From: Acinetobacter sp. HY1485
Lineage (GTDB): Bacteria; Pseudomonadota; Gammaproteobacteria; Pseudomonadales; Moraxellaceae
NCBI RefSeq assembly: GCF_027568475.1
Contig: NZ_JANKZG010000007.1
Span: 44,347-108,346, forward strand
Direction: 5' to 3'
DNA: 64,000 nt
The first letter of the stretch is position 1. Each line of letters starts with the position of its first letter. Position numbers and translations under genes: made by a program. The notes beneath the pieces are model-generated. The model did not search any database, was not told the origin of the DNA, and saw nothing but the letters and a program-made list of their open reading frames with translations. Positions 19,767 to 29,540 of the stretch are shown in pieces.

Positions 19767-19778
19767 TTATAAAAAAGC

Positions 19779-21506
<1,728 letters not shown>

Positions 21507-21550
21507 TTACTCCAATTTTTACTTGATCTGATAATAAACAAAGAAAATGA

Positions 21551-21841
21551 TTAGCCTTCTAATACAGCTAAAAGATCTGACTCTTTCATAATTAGAAGTT
21601 CTTCACCGTTTACTTTTACAGTTGTGCCTGCATAAGTACCAAATAAAACTTTATCACCTACTTTAACGTCTAAAGCACGAACGCCATTGTCTGTAATTTG
21701 ACCATTACCTACTGCAATCACTTCACCTTGAGATGGTTTTTCTGTTGCAGAACCTGGTAATAAAATACCACCCGCTGTTTTTGTTTCTTCTTCAACACGA
21801 CGAATTACAACGCGATCATGTAACGGACGAATATTGCTCAT
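21551..21841 (-). CDS. groS: co-chaperonin GroES (10 kDa)
   Basis: Heptameric lid of the GroEL chamber. The 96 residues start [15 protein letters not shown]. The mobile loop ([15 protein letters not shown]) and the [13 protein letters not shown] block are present. The frame extends ten codons upstream, but ATG 21841 is the family start. A sigma-32-type promoter lies about 85 bp upstream. Confidence 0.98.
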   Translation of the reverse strand: MSNIRPLHDRVVIRRVEEETKTAGGILLPGSATEKPSQGEVIAVGNGQITDNGVRALDVKVGDKVLFGTYAGTTVKVNGEELLIMKESDLLAVLEG

Positions 21842-21924
21842 CTTAAACTCCATCAGATTCCAATGACTCATAGTGATTGTTTTTAGAGTTCACTATCAGT
21901 ACAAATTTAAATTTCTACTATTTT

Positions 21925-21950
21925 TTGGGGGCTTAATTTTTTGGTTCAAG
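21925..21950 (-). promoter_or_regulatory. sigma-32 heat-shock promoter of groSL
   Basis: On the minus strand CTTGAA (21945-21950) is followed by a 13-bp spacer and CCCCCAA (21925-21931), a close match to the heat-shock consensus. No CIRCE inverted repeat was seen. Confidence 0.75.
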
Positions 21951-21987
21951 AGCTACACAACGAAAAAATATCTTTTTTGATGTTTTT

Positions 21988-22761
21988 TTATCCAAAAAAA
22001 ATCTCCTTTTGCTCAAACTCTTGTAAATCTTCATTAAATTCAAAATGTGAAATTTTTTTATCTGCAAACAATACGTTAAAACTATTCGGTTCTTGATCAT
22101 GTAAACGATAAGACGTAGAGGTACCTGCATGAATATCGTATACAGGTGCATCAAGTGCTAAATCATAAATTTTATTTAAATCGTACACTGCATTTTGATG
22201 TAGATGTCCATGCAACAAACCAAACAATCCATGTTGTCCCCATATTTGAAGTGCAGTTTTCGCTAATGTAGGGCAATCTTTCATATCATGTTTAGCATCG
22301 GCAGATGCATAAAAAGGTTGATGAATCACTACTAATTTAATTTTGTTCTTAGGTGCTTGCTCTATCTTCTGCGCAATATCATTGATTTGTTCTTTAGATA
22401 AACGCCCTTTGGTATGATGTCTGCGATGAATACTGTTCACGCCAATAATATAAAAATTTTGCGTTTCCAGTACTTCTTCTGGTTTACCAAAAAAATTTTG
22501 ATAACGCACAAAAGGACTAAACATACGGCGCCACACATGATAAAGCGGAATATCATGATTTCCTGGCACAACTAAATAAGGTAAGTTGAGGCTTTCCAAA
22601 AACAGTTTACAATGAAAAAATTCCTTAAAACGCGCTCTTTGGGTTAAATCCCCACTTACTACAACTGCCTCAACCTTATTCTCTCGACAAAACTTTTGAA
22701 TTGCCGTAATACAATTTTCTTTATGTGTTCCAAAGTGTAAATCAGACAGATGTAATAGCAT
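21988..22761 (-). CDS. calcineurin-like metallophosphoesterase
   Basis: A 257-residue phosphoesterase with the full metal-site set: DLHFG near residue 7, GDLTQ near 41, GNHD near 68, a histidine in VIHQPF, and GHLH near 200. The family hydrolyses phosphomonoesters, cyclic nucleotides or UDP-diacylglucosamine-type lipids. It overlaps the lipid kinase gene upstream by 20 bp, so the two are coupled and may act on the same lipid class (inference). Exact substrate unknown. Confidence 0.9.
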   Translation of the reverse strand: MLLHLSDLHFGTHKENCITAIQKFCRENKVEAVVVSGDLTQRARFKEFFHCKLFLESLNLPYLVVPGNHDIPLYHVWRRMFSPFVRYQNFFGKPEEVLETQNFYIIGVNSIHRRHHTKGRLSKEQINDIAQKIEQAPKNKIKLVVIHQPFYASADAKHDMKDCPTLAKTALQIWGQHGLFGLLHGHLHQNAVYDLNKIYDLALDAPVYDIHAGTSTSYRLHDQEPNSFNVLFADKKISHFEFNEDLQEFEQKEIFFG

Positions 22762-23680
22762 GAGGCACCATCATTGTTAATGCATTTTTTTCAACAGAAA
22801 AGTGAAGTGGAGAACGTGTCTGCACAAGCTCACCATCAATTGCAAGATGTATTGTTTGTCCTTTACAAGTTTTTACCACGACTTGATCAGCACTAAAACT
22901 GTATACTTCTGGCGCTTGCTCTATTTTCCCTTTAATCAATTGAACTAATAGTTTGATTAATGACCATTGATTGGTTTTAGCCACCATTACTCCTCCAATT
23001 TTACCTGCTTTTACAGCTTTAGAAATGCGTAACTTCATTTCTTTTAATTGAAGCTGATTATTTCCAAAGAATAAAAGTGGTGTGGATACGGGATGATGAT
23101 GCCCATCTATTTCTATTTCTAACTTAAGTTCCTGATAGTGCCTTAATAACACTTCCAAAGCAGACGTATAAGCATGTAATTGGAAACGCCCTAACTGCTT
23201 ATTGTATTGCTCTCTTTTTTGAATAAATAAAGGATATAATCCTAAACTTGCATTGTTGAGATAAATAAACTCGTTGACCTTAGCAACATGTAACGTACGT
23301 TTTTTACCTGTTGCAATGGCTTCAGCTGCTTGTAACAGATCCAAAGGAATTTTTAATAACCGTGCTACATAATTAAATGTACCTAAAGGCAATACACCTA
23401 AAGGAATATGAGTGCCTAATAAGTGCTGTGCAATACCATTAAGCGTTCCATCTCCCCCTGCACTCACCACAATCCCAATATCTTGATGTTGTTGATGACG
23501 CACTATCACATCCTTCATTACTTCAGCTAAAGGCTGTTTCTCTGAAAGTTCAAATACCTGTATTTCAAATCCATGTGCTGTAAATATTGTCATAATTTGC
23601 TCATACCAATCCTCTTTATGAGTAGCATGAAACCCTGACTTTTGATTATAAATAATTGAAAGTGGCTTAAGTGTTTGCAT
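22742..23680 (-). CDS. diacylglycerol/lipid kinase, YegS/DgkB type
   Basis: ATP-dependent lipid kinase of the DAGK catalytic family, 312 residues from ATG 23680. It shows the nucleotide-binding SAGGDGTLNGIAQHLL motif, the PLGTFNYVARLLKIP block and the C-terminal beta-domain ending with DGELV. An in-frame extension to 23860 is hydrophobic and A/T-biased and has no family counterpart, so I exclude it. It overlaps the metallophosphoesterase start. Substrate could be diacylglycerol or phosphatidylglycerol. Confidence 0.88.
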   Translation of the reverse strand: MQTLKPLSIIYNQKSGFHATHKEDWYEQIMTIFTAHGFEIQVFELSEKQPLAEVMKDVIVRHQQHQDIGIVVSAGGDGTLNGIAQHLLGTHIPLGVLPLGTFNYVARLLKIPLDLLQAAEAIATGKKRTLHVAKVNEFIYLNNASLGLYPLFIQKREQYNKQLGRFQLHAYTSALEVLLRHYQELKLEIEIDGHHHPVSTPLLFFGNNQLQLKEMKLRISKAVKAGKIGGVMVAKTNQWSLIKLLVQLIKGKIEQAPEVYSFSADQVVVKTCKGQTIHLAIDGELVQTRSPLHFSVEKNALTMMVPHAITSV

Positions 23681-24002
23681 TTTTTCCAAAAAAACCAGTA
23701 ACTGCACGGCTCTATTGTGAATAAAAAAAATAAATGTACAAGATATTTTTAGATAAGTTGTACGTACTCTACAAGCTTTCTTCTTATTTAAAAAGTAACT
23801 GATTTTTATATATATTTCCAAAAAAAATATGACTATAATAAAAATAAATAATATCCACAAAAAGCGTGCTAAATATTTAATTCAAAAAGGAAAATAATAT
23901 TAAGCCATTGTAATTATTAATTTTTAAATAAATATCAAGCCTTAAATTCGATATTTTTTTATGATCTAATACCACCAATTTAGATATGTAAGATTCCTGA
24001 GT
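23681..24002. other. AT-rich divergent intergenic region (lipid kinase / pckG)
   Basis: It should hold the promoters of both genes. No hairpin, repeat or clear regulator site is recognised. pckG lacks an obvious Shine-Dalgarno. Confidence 0.4.
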
Positions 24003-25823
24003 ATGACTACTGTCAATGCCCCTCACTTTGTTAAACATCAAAAACTTATTCAATGGGTTGAAGAAATTGCAAAACTTACTCAACCTGCAAACATTGAGTG
24101 GTGTGATGGTAGCGAAGAAGAATACCAACGTCTTATTGAGTTAATGATTACCAATGGTACGATGCAAAAACTCAATGAAGATACTCATCCAGGTTCTTAT
24201 CTTGCAAATTCAGACCCTTCAGATGTTGCACGCGTAGAAACCCGTACATTTATATGTTCAGAAAAAGCAGAAGATGCTGGAGCCACCAATAATTGGGAAG
24301 CCCCAGCTATTATGCGTGAAAAACTAAATGGTTTGTTTAATGGTTGTATGCAAGGTCGTACCATGTATATTGTGCCATTTTCAATGGGGCCTTTGGGTAG
24401 CCACATTGCACATATTGGAATTGAAATTACAGATTCTCCTTACGTTGCTATCAGCATGCGCAAAATGGCACGTATGGGTAAAGCAGTTTACGACGTACTT
24501 GGAACAAATGGCGAGTTTATTCCATGTGTACACAGTGTTGGAGCGCCTTTAGCACCAAGTGAAAAAGATGTTGCATGGCCATGTAATGATGATAAATATA
24601 TTGTGCATTACCCAGAAACTCGTGAAATTTGGTCATTTGGATCTGGCTATGGAGGTAATGCATTACTTGGTAAAAAATGTTTAGCATTACGTATTGCATC
24701 TGTGATGGGACGTGAGCAAGGTTGGCTTGCAGAACACATGCTTATTCTTGGCATTACAAATCCTCAAGGTAAAAAACACTACGTTGCTGCAGCATTTCCT
24801 TCTGCCTGTGGTAAAACCAATTTTGCTATGCTTATTCCGCCAAAAGGTTATGAAGGTTGGAAAATTGAAACTGTTGGTGACGATATTGCATGGATTAAAC
24901 CGAGTGAAGATGGTCGCCTTTATGCAATTAACCCAGAAGCAGGCTTCTTTGGTGTAGCACCAGGTACTAATATCAAAACCAATCCTAACTGCATGGCAAC
25001 CTTACATAAAGATGTAATTTATACCAATGTTGCTGTCTCAGACCAAGGTGAGATTTGGTGGGAAGGCTTAACAAAAGAAACACCATCTAATTTGACAAAC
25101 TGGAAAGGACAACCACATACAGGTACAGAAAAAGCTGCACATCCAAATGCACGCTTTACAGTTTCTGCTGACCAATGTCCATCTATTGATGCAGAGTGGG
25201 AAAATCCAGCAGGTGTGCCTATCTCAGCATTCATTTTTGGTGGACGTCGTGCAGATACTATTCCGTTAATTACAGAAGCATTTGATTGGGTAGATGGTGT
25301 TTATAAAGCGGCAACAATGGGTTCTGAAACCACAGCAGCAGCCGTTGGACAGCAAGGTATTGTACGTCGCGATCCGTTTGCAATGTTACCGTTTGCAGGT
25401 TACAACATGGCAGATTACTTTGCCCATTGGCTAGAAATGGGTGAAAAACTCCAAAACCAAGCAGATCATAATTTACCAAAAATATTTAATGTGAATTGGT
25501 TCCGCCGTGATGAAAAGGGTAACTTTGTTTGGCCAGGCTTTGGACAAAACATGCGTGTACTTGAATGGATTATTGATCGTTGTGAGGGAAATGCAGAAGC
25601 CGTAGAAACGCCTATGGGACTTGTACCAACTTACAATGATTTAAATTGGCAAGAAACCGATTTTTCCGAAGAACAATTTAAACAAGTCACTGAACAAGAT
25701 ATGCAACTTTGGTTAAAAGAGCTTGAAAGCCATACTACTCTTTTTGATCAACTTGGTGAACGTCTTCCAAAAAGTCTAAAACATAGACAACAAACTTTGA
25801 TTAAAGCTGCAAAAGCTGTATAA
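24003..25823 (+). CDS. pckG: phosphoenolpyruvate carboxykinase (GTP)
   Basis: Converts oxaloacetate and GTP to PEP, CO2 and GDP, the first committed gluconeogenic step; important for bacteria growing on acids such as Acinetobacter. The 606 residues match the GTP family, not the ATP type. The P-loop with reactive cysteine ([13 protein letters not shown]) lies near residues 265-277. GDDIAWI and the [12 protein letters not shown] nucleotide-binding block follow. It is monocistronic with a strong terminator. Confidence 0.98.
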   Translation: MTTVNAPHFVKHQKLIQWVEEIAKLTQPANIEWCDGSEEEYQRLIELMITNGTMQKLNEDTHPGSYLANSDPSDVARVETRTFICSEKAEDAGATNNWEAPAIMREKLNGLFNGCMQGRTMYIVPFSMGPLGSHIAHIGIEITDSPYVAISMRKMARMGKAVYDVLGTNGEFIPCVHSVGAPLAPSEKDVAWPCNDDKYIVHYPETREIWSFGSGYGGNALLGKKCLALRIASVMGREQGWLAEHMLILGITNPQGKKHYVAAAFPSACGKTNFAMLIPPKGYEGWKIETVGDDIAWIKPSEDGRLYAINPEAGFFGVAPGTNIKTNPNCMATLHKDVIYTNVAVSDQGEIWWEGLTKETPSNLTNWKGQPHTGTEKAAHPNARFTVSADQCPSIDAEWENPAGVPISAFIFGGRRADTIPLITEAFDWVDGVYKAATMGSETTAAAVGQQGIVRRDPFAMLPFAGYNMADYFAHWLEMGEKLQNQADHNLPKIFNVNWFRRDEKGNFVWPGFGQNMRVLEWIIDRCEGNAEAVETPMGLVPTYNDLNWQETDFSEEQFKQVTEQDMQLWLKELESHTTLFDQLGERLPKSLKHRQQTLIKAAKAV

Positions 25824-25829
25824 AAAAAA

Positions 25830-25851
25830 GGTCGCTCAAGCGACCTTTTTT
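25830..25851 (+). terminator. terminator of pckG
   Basis: Stem GGTCGCT/AGCGACC with a T-run, directly after the stop. Confidence 0.9.
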
Positions 25852-25900
25852 ATGAATTATGTCATACTTTAATAGATAAATAATGATGAGACGCATCACA

Positions 25901-26311
25901 ATGAAAAAACTTTTGCTTGGACTTTCTACACTTCTTACACTCACTGCATGTCAAAATATGCCACAACCGTATAACGGAACGGCAGGCTATCAAGTAGAAA
26001 GTAAATCAAGCCAATCTGCAATTTTAAGCTACACCCTTGCAACTGCACCGAATCATCAAGTAAACCAACAAAAGTTGCAAAATGCATGTAAAAAAGTAAT
26101 AGGACAAAATAAGCCCTATAGTATTACTGTATTAAGTACAAATGAAATTGCAAATCCAGCTAAGTTTCCAACGCAAAATGGTGTCAATATTGGACACTCA
26201 CAAGCCACATTTAGCCTTGTAGGACGCTCATCAAATGATAGTAACGTGATGCGCAACACTTTAGATACTCACCCAGATACATTACAAGTGATTCGTTATC
26301 AGTGTTCATAA
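25901..26311 (+). CDS. small lipoprotein of unknown function
   Basis: A predicted outer-membrane or periplasmic lipoprotein of 136 residues. The signal peptide (MKKLLLGLSTLLTLTAC) ends in a lipobox with the acylated cysteine at residue 17. The mature domain shows no named fold to me; it has one further cysteine pair candidate near the C-terminus. An upstream in-frame ATG at 25883 would add six residues before the signal peptide and is less likely. No operon partner. Confidence 0.75.
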   Translation: MKKLLLGLSTLLTLTACQNMPQPYNGTAGYQVESKSSQSAILSYTLATAPNHQVNQQKLQNACKKVIGQNKPYSITVLSTNEIANPAKFPTQNGVNIGHSQATFSLVGRSSNDSNVMRNTLDTHPDTLQVIRYQCS

Positions 26312-26354
26312 CATCTGAGAGTGATTTCACTCTCTTTTTATAGGAATAAAAATA

Positions 26355-27278
26355 ATGCAAATACAAAAATCAACGATTTTAATCACAGGTGGTACAGGAC
26401 TCATTGGGTCAGCACTTATTCAACATTTTTTAAGCCATTCATGTCATGTTATTGTACTAACGCGTCATCCAAACAAATTAAAAGATGAATATCCAACAGA
26501 TTATGTCAAAGGTATTCAATCTTTAGACCAACTTCCCCCTCAAACTTTAGTCGATTATGTCATTAATTTGGCAGGTGAAAGTATTGGTGGCAAACGTTGG
26601 TCAAGTCAACGTAAACAAAGTATTATTAATAGTCGTGTTCATACCACTCAAAAATTAGCGACGTGGTTACAAACACTTGAGCAAAAGCCTAAACGAGTTT
26701 TATCAGGCTCTGCTGTTGGTTATTACGGTATTAATGAACAGCATAATTGGCAAGAACTAGATGAAGATAGTCCATCGCAGTCTATTTTTGTTTCTGAACT
26801 TTGTCAAAAATGGGAAAATGCAATTTTACCACTCCAAAAAATGGGATTTAACTTAAATATTATTCGCTTAGGTGTCGTTTTTTCTAAAAAAGCGTCTGCT
26901 TTTAAACAAATGCTATTACCCATCAAACTTAATGCTGTAGGTAAAATTGCATCAGGGCAACAACCCATTACATGGATTCATATAGAAGATGTGGTTAATG
27001 CAATTTGTTTTTTATTAGCTCGCTCTACTAATAACTATTTAGTCTATAACCTTACAGCGCCTGACAAAAATCGTCAGATCGATTTTGTAAATACAGTTTC
27101 AGAGATTTTACAAAAGACACCATTATTGCCTTTACCTGAAACCGTGCTAAAACTAACATTGGGCGAACAAGCACAACTCATTACAAATGGACAATTTGTA
27201 TATCCTAAACATCTATTAAAAGATGGATACCATTTTCAATATCCATCTTTAGAACTGGCCTTACAAAATTTACTGTAA
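26355..27278 (+). CDS. TIGR01777-type NAD(P) sugar epimerase-like protein (YfcH)
   Basis: A short-chain dehydrogenase-like protein of 307 residues. The N-terminal nucleotide motif TGGTGLIG is near residue 12. The family block NLAGESIGGKRWS is near 75, and SGSAVGYYG with the active-site tyrosine is around 120. A C-terminal DUF1731-like helix ends the protein. E. coli YfcH and the plant division factor GC1/SulA are relatives; the bacterial role is undefined. A TAGGAATAAAAATA Shine-Dalgarno precedes the ATG. Confidence 0.9.
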   Translation: MQIQKSTILITGGTGLIGSALIQHFLSHSCHVIVLTRHPNKLKDEYPTDYVKGIQSLDQLPPQTLVDYVINLAGESIGGKRWSSQRKQSIINSRVHTTQKLATWLQTLEQKPKRVLSGSAVGYYGINEQHNWQELDEDSPSQSIFVSELCQKWENAILPLQKMGFNLNIIRLGVVFSKKASAFKQMLLPIKLNAVGKIASGQQPITWIHIEDVVNAICFLLARSTNNYLVYNLTAPDKNRQIDFVNTVSEILQKTPLLPLPETVLKLTLGEQAQLITNGQFVYPKHLLKDGYHFQYPSLELALQNLL

Positions 27279-27311
27279 TCTTTCAGTGCATCGTTTTAGA
27301 TGCACTTTTTT

Positions 27312-28157
27312 TTATTGTGCCTGCTCGGCAGCTTCAACTGTTTGACGAATCAACGTCGTAATTGTCATAGGGCCAACACCACCCGGAACAGGTGTATAAG
27401 CAGAGGCAATATCTTCGATTCCTTGCAATTCAATATCACCTACGCCGCCATTTTCTCTTGGATGAAAGCCTGCATCAACCACCACAGCACCTTGTTTAAT
27501 CCAATCTTTTTTAATTAATTCTGCTTTACCAACAGCACCAACAATAATATCGGCTTGTTTTACAAATGCTTCTAAGTTTTGTGTACGTGAATGGCAAATG
27601 GTTACCGTTGCATTGGCCTGTAAAAGCATCATTGCCATCGGTTTACCCAAAATAGCCGAACGCCCTACAACAACCGCATGCTTTCCTGCAATTTCAATCT
27701 TGTTTTCTTGTAAAATAGTCATAATACCTGCTGGTGTTGCAGAACCATAGGCACTCTCACCCATCGCCATACGTCCAAAACCTAAACAAGTTACCCCATC
27801 AACGTCTTTTTTAAGATCAATTGCATCAAAACATGCACGCTCATCAATTTGCTCAGGTACTGGGTGTTGAAGCAAAATACCATGCACATCAGGATTTGCA
27901 TTTAGTTTTTCAATTTCTGCAAGAAGTTCCTCTGTTGTGGTTTGCTGTGGTAATTCAATTTTTAATGAATCCATGCCTACACGACGGCAAGCATTCCCTT
28001 TCATACGTACGTAAGTCGCTGATGCGCCATCATCGCCTACTAAAATGGTTGCTAGAATTGGGGTACGTCCTGTTTTTGCTTTTAACGCTTCAACTCGTAT
28101 TGATAAGTTGGCTTCAATTTGTTTTGCTAAAGCTTTTCCGTCTAAAACCAATGCCAC
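27312..28157 (-). CDS. folD: methylenetetrahydrofolate dehydrogenase/cyclohydrolase FolD
   Basis: Bifunctional enzyme interconverting 5,10-methylene-, methenyl- and 10-formyl-THF. The 281 residues include [15 protein letters not shown] with the catalytic lysine, the [10 protein letters not shown] block, GRSAILGKP at the NADP site and PGGVGPMTI at the end. The start is GTG 28157, preceded by GGAG seven bases upstream. An in-frame ATG further upstream lacks family sequence. It is a single gene. Confidence 0.96.
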   Translation of the reverse strand: MALVLDGKALAKQIEANLSIRVEALKAKTGRTPILATILVGDDGASATYVRMKGNACRRVGMDSLKIELPQQTTTEELLAEIEKLNANPDVHGILLQHPVPEQIDERACFDAIDLKKDVDGVTCLGFGRMAMGESAYGSATPAGIMTILQENKIEIAGKHAVVVGRSAILGKPMAMMLLQANATVTICHSRTQNLEAFVKQADIIVGAVGKAELIKKDWIKQGAVVVDAGFHPRENGGVGDIELQGIEDIASAYTPVPGGVGPMTITTLIRQTVEAAEQAQ

Positions 28158-28311
28158 AATGCATCTCCATAGGTGATAAAAAAACCATTTATATGCATAA
28201 TACATCATTATTTTGAGAAAACATCTTTATATGCTTGTTTTATGAACATATATTCTTAATTAACTATTGTTTTTTTTTATAAGCTTGCTAATATATGCAT
28301 CACCAAGACAT

Positions 28312-28385
28312 GGCGGGGTGGCAGAGTGGTCATGCAGCGGACTGCAACTCCGTGTACGCCGGTTCGATTCCGACCTCCGCCTCCA
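28312..28385 (+). tRNA. tRNA-Cys (anticodon GCA)
   Basis: A 74-nt cloverleaf starts GGCGGGG and ends CTCCGCC-T-CCA. The anticodon loop ACTGCAACT gives GCA, and the T-loop is GTTCGATTC. It is 11 bp before tRNA-Leu and probably shares its transcript. Confidence 0.96.
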
Positions 28386-28396
28386 ATCTTGGTAAA

Positions 28397-28483
28397 GCCC
28401 GGGTGGTGAAATAGGTAGACACAGGGGATTTAAAATCCCCCGCCCACAAAGGCGTGCCGGTTCGAGTCCGGCCCCGGGCACCA
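28397..28483 (+). tRNA. tRNA-Leu (anticodon UAA), copy 1
   Basis: An 87-nt class II tRNA with acceptor GCCCGGG/CCCGGGC, anticodon loop TTTAAAA and encoded CCA. It differs from copies 2 and 3 at the D-loop and the T-arm (GGTTCGAGTCC here, AGTTCGAGTCT there). Confidence 0.96.
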
Positions 28484-28492
28484 TCAATAATT

Positions 28493-28514
28493 CCAGCTTA
28501 ATGCTGGTTTTTTT
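28493..28514 (+). terminator. terminator of the tRNA-Cys/tRNA-Leu unit
   Basis: CCAGC/GCTGG stem followed by seven T residues. The same terminator design follows the other two tRNA-Leu copies. Confidence 0.8.
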
Positions 28515-28614
28515 GTATGTGAACTATAAAAAATCTAACTCTGCATGATTCTATAAAAAACAGTTTTTTATTTATATATTTTCTCTTCTAAAACAGCTAA
28601 AAGTTATTTTTATT

Positions 28615-28642
28615 AAGTTGAATACTCAACTTTTTTATTTTA
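28615..28642 (+). terminator. orphan hairpin plus T-run between tRNA-Leu copies 1 and 2
   Basis: Perfect AAGTTGA/TCAACTT stem, loop ATAC, then a T-rich tract. No gene ends immediately upstream; it may serve read-through from the tRNAs or end an unrecognised small RNA. Confidence 0.5.
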
Positions 28643-28697
28643 AAGAAGATTTTTTATCTATTTTGAATAAAACACCACCAAACAATAGCTTAAACAC

Positions 28698-28726
28698 TTG
28701 CTAATACCTCTATATTTGAATATAGT
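28698..28726 (+). promoter_or_regulatory. promoter of tRNA-Leu copy 2
   Basis: TTGCTA, 17 bp, TATAGT, ending 9 bp before the tRNA. The same element is present before copy 3 at 36632-36660. Confidence 0.7.
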
Positions 28727-28735
28727 ACACGCCAT

Positions 28736-28822
28736 GCCCGGGTGGTGAAATCGGTAGACACAGGGGATTTAAAATCCCCCGCCCACAAAGGCGTGCCAGT
28801 TCGAGTCTGGCTCCGGGCACCA
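28736..28822 (+). tRNA. tRNA-Leu (anticodon UAA), copy 2
   Basis: 87 nt, identical to copy 3. Class II arm, anticodon loop TTTAAAA, CCA encoded. It has its own promoter and terminator. Confidence 0.96.
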
Positions 28823-28831
28823 TCAATAATT

Positions 28832-28854
28832 CCAGCTTATAGGCTGGTTTTTTT
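28832..28854 (+). terminator. terminator of tRNA-Leu copy 2
   Basis: CCAGC/GCTGG stem with T-run, inside the duplicated cassette. Confidence 0.8.
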
Positions 28855-28864
28855 GTACCTAAAA

Positions 28865-29539
28865 TTAGTGAAGCAACCAATCAATAGATGCCTGAAAAAG
28901 CTTTTTTCCATCTACAGATAAATTTGTAAATGTATCATTTCCTAAAAAGAACATGAGTCTTTTTTGCGGTGCAAGCGTTTCATAGTCCATTGTACTTCCC
29001 TTTTCATAGCCCCATATCGCCACTTTTTCAGGTTGTCCATACACCGTTGCAATAATTGTTGCACCTAGTCCTGGGTGTCCCCAACTCATCGGTGCTTGCT
29101 TGTTATACACATTTGTAATACCCGCGTTTAAATGTGCCGAAAGTGGATGCGGTTGATTAACTAGCCATAAATAGGGTTCTTTTTCTACCTCACCAAAATC
29201 CTGATGAATTCTTTTTCCTGTCATCACCAAATCATCTAAATAATCATTTTCCCAAGTCATCAAAGGAATTTGAAGCTGACGCCATCCACTTTTTAAATCT
29301 TTTGCAGAGACACTCGAAGAAATAATAACAAGGTCTGTAGGTGGCAAATGATGTGGGTCTACATCCTGATTTACTAAATTAACTTTATAATGCTGATCTA
29401 ATAAATAGTTTTTAACAGCTTGATCAGAAGAAATATCTAAATTTTTTAGCTGACCCACAATCGTAATCGTTTTATCTTCTTGTGCATAAACAGCCATATT
29501 TAACACAATACTCAAGATAAAAATGAAGATTTTCTTCAT
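28865..29539 (-). CDS. periplasmic ThuA-like/unknown protein coupled to the TonB receptor
   Basis: A 224-residue exported protein with a signal peptide (MKKIFIFILSIVLNMAVYA). The mature part alternates strands and helices (ITIVGQ..., DLVIISSSVSAKDL, PLMTWENDYLDDLVMTG, LGNDTFTNLSVDGKKLFQASIDWLL). That pattern recalls ThuA/glutamine-amidotransferase-like folds, though no catalytic cysteine motif is obvious. Its ATG comes one base after the TonB receptor stop (TAAAATG), so it is translationally coupled and probably serves the same uptake pathway. Function unassigned. Confidence 0.7.
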   Translation of the reverse strand: MKKIFIFILSIVLNMAVYAQEDKTITIVGQLKNLDISSDQAVKNYLLDQHYKVNLVNQDVDPHHLPPTDLVIISSSVSAKDLKSGWRQLQIPLMTWENDYLDDLVMTGKRIHQDFGEVEKEPYLWLVNQPHPLSAHLNAGITNVYNKQAPMSWGHPGLGATIIATVYGQPEKVAIWGYEKGSTMDYETLAPQKRLMFFLGNDTFTNLSVDGKKLFQASIDWLLH

Positions 29540-29540
29540 T

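Larger units (their letters stand above)
16730..19778. mobile_element. decayed integrative/prophage-derived element at the groL 3' end
   Basis: The 3.05-kb segment between the two groL-end repeats. It contains a fragmented tyrosine integrase just inside one repeat, a broken Dit-like baseplate gene, another broken small gene, a broken HTH gene, and three intact small genes. A target-end duplication with an adjacent integrase facing inward is the usual layout for elements that integrate at a gene's 3' end and restore it. It looks no longer mobile by itself, since no integrase catalytic domain remains. Confidence 0.8.
28662..28857 (+). repeat. 196-bp tRNA-Leu cassette, left copy
   Basis: Matches 36596-36791 with five mismatches, offset 7934 bp. 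It contains promoter, tRNA-Leu and terminator. Confidence 0.9.

Noticed and set aside
23681..23860. Membrane-anchored N-terminal extension of the lipid kinase
   Set aside because: Hydrophobic only through A/T bias; the family starts at the ATG at 23680.
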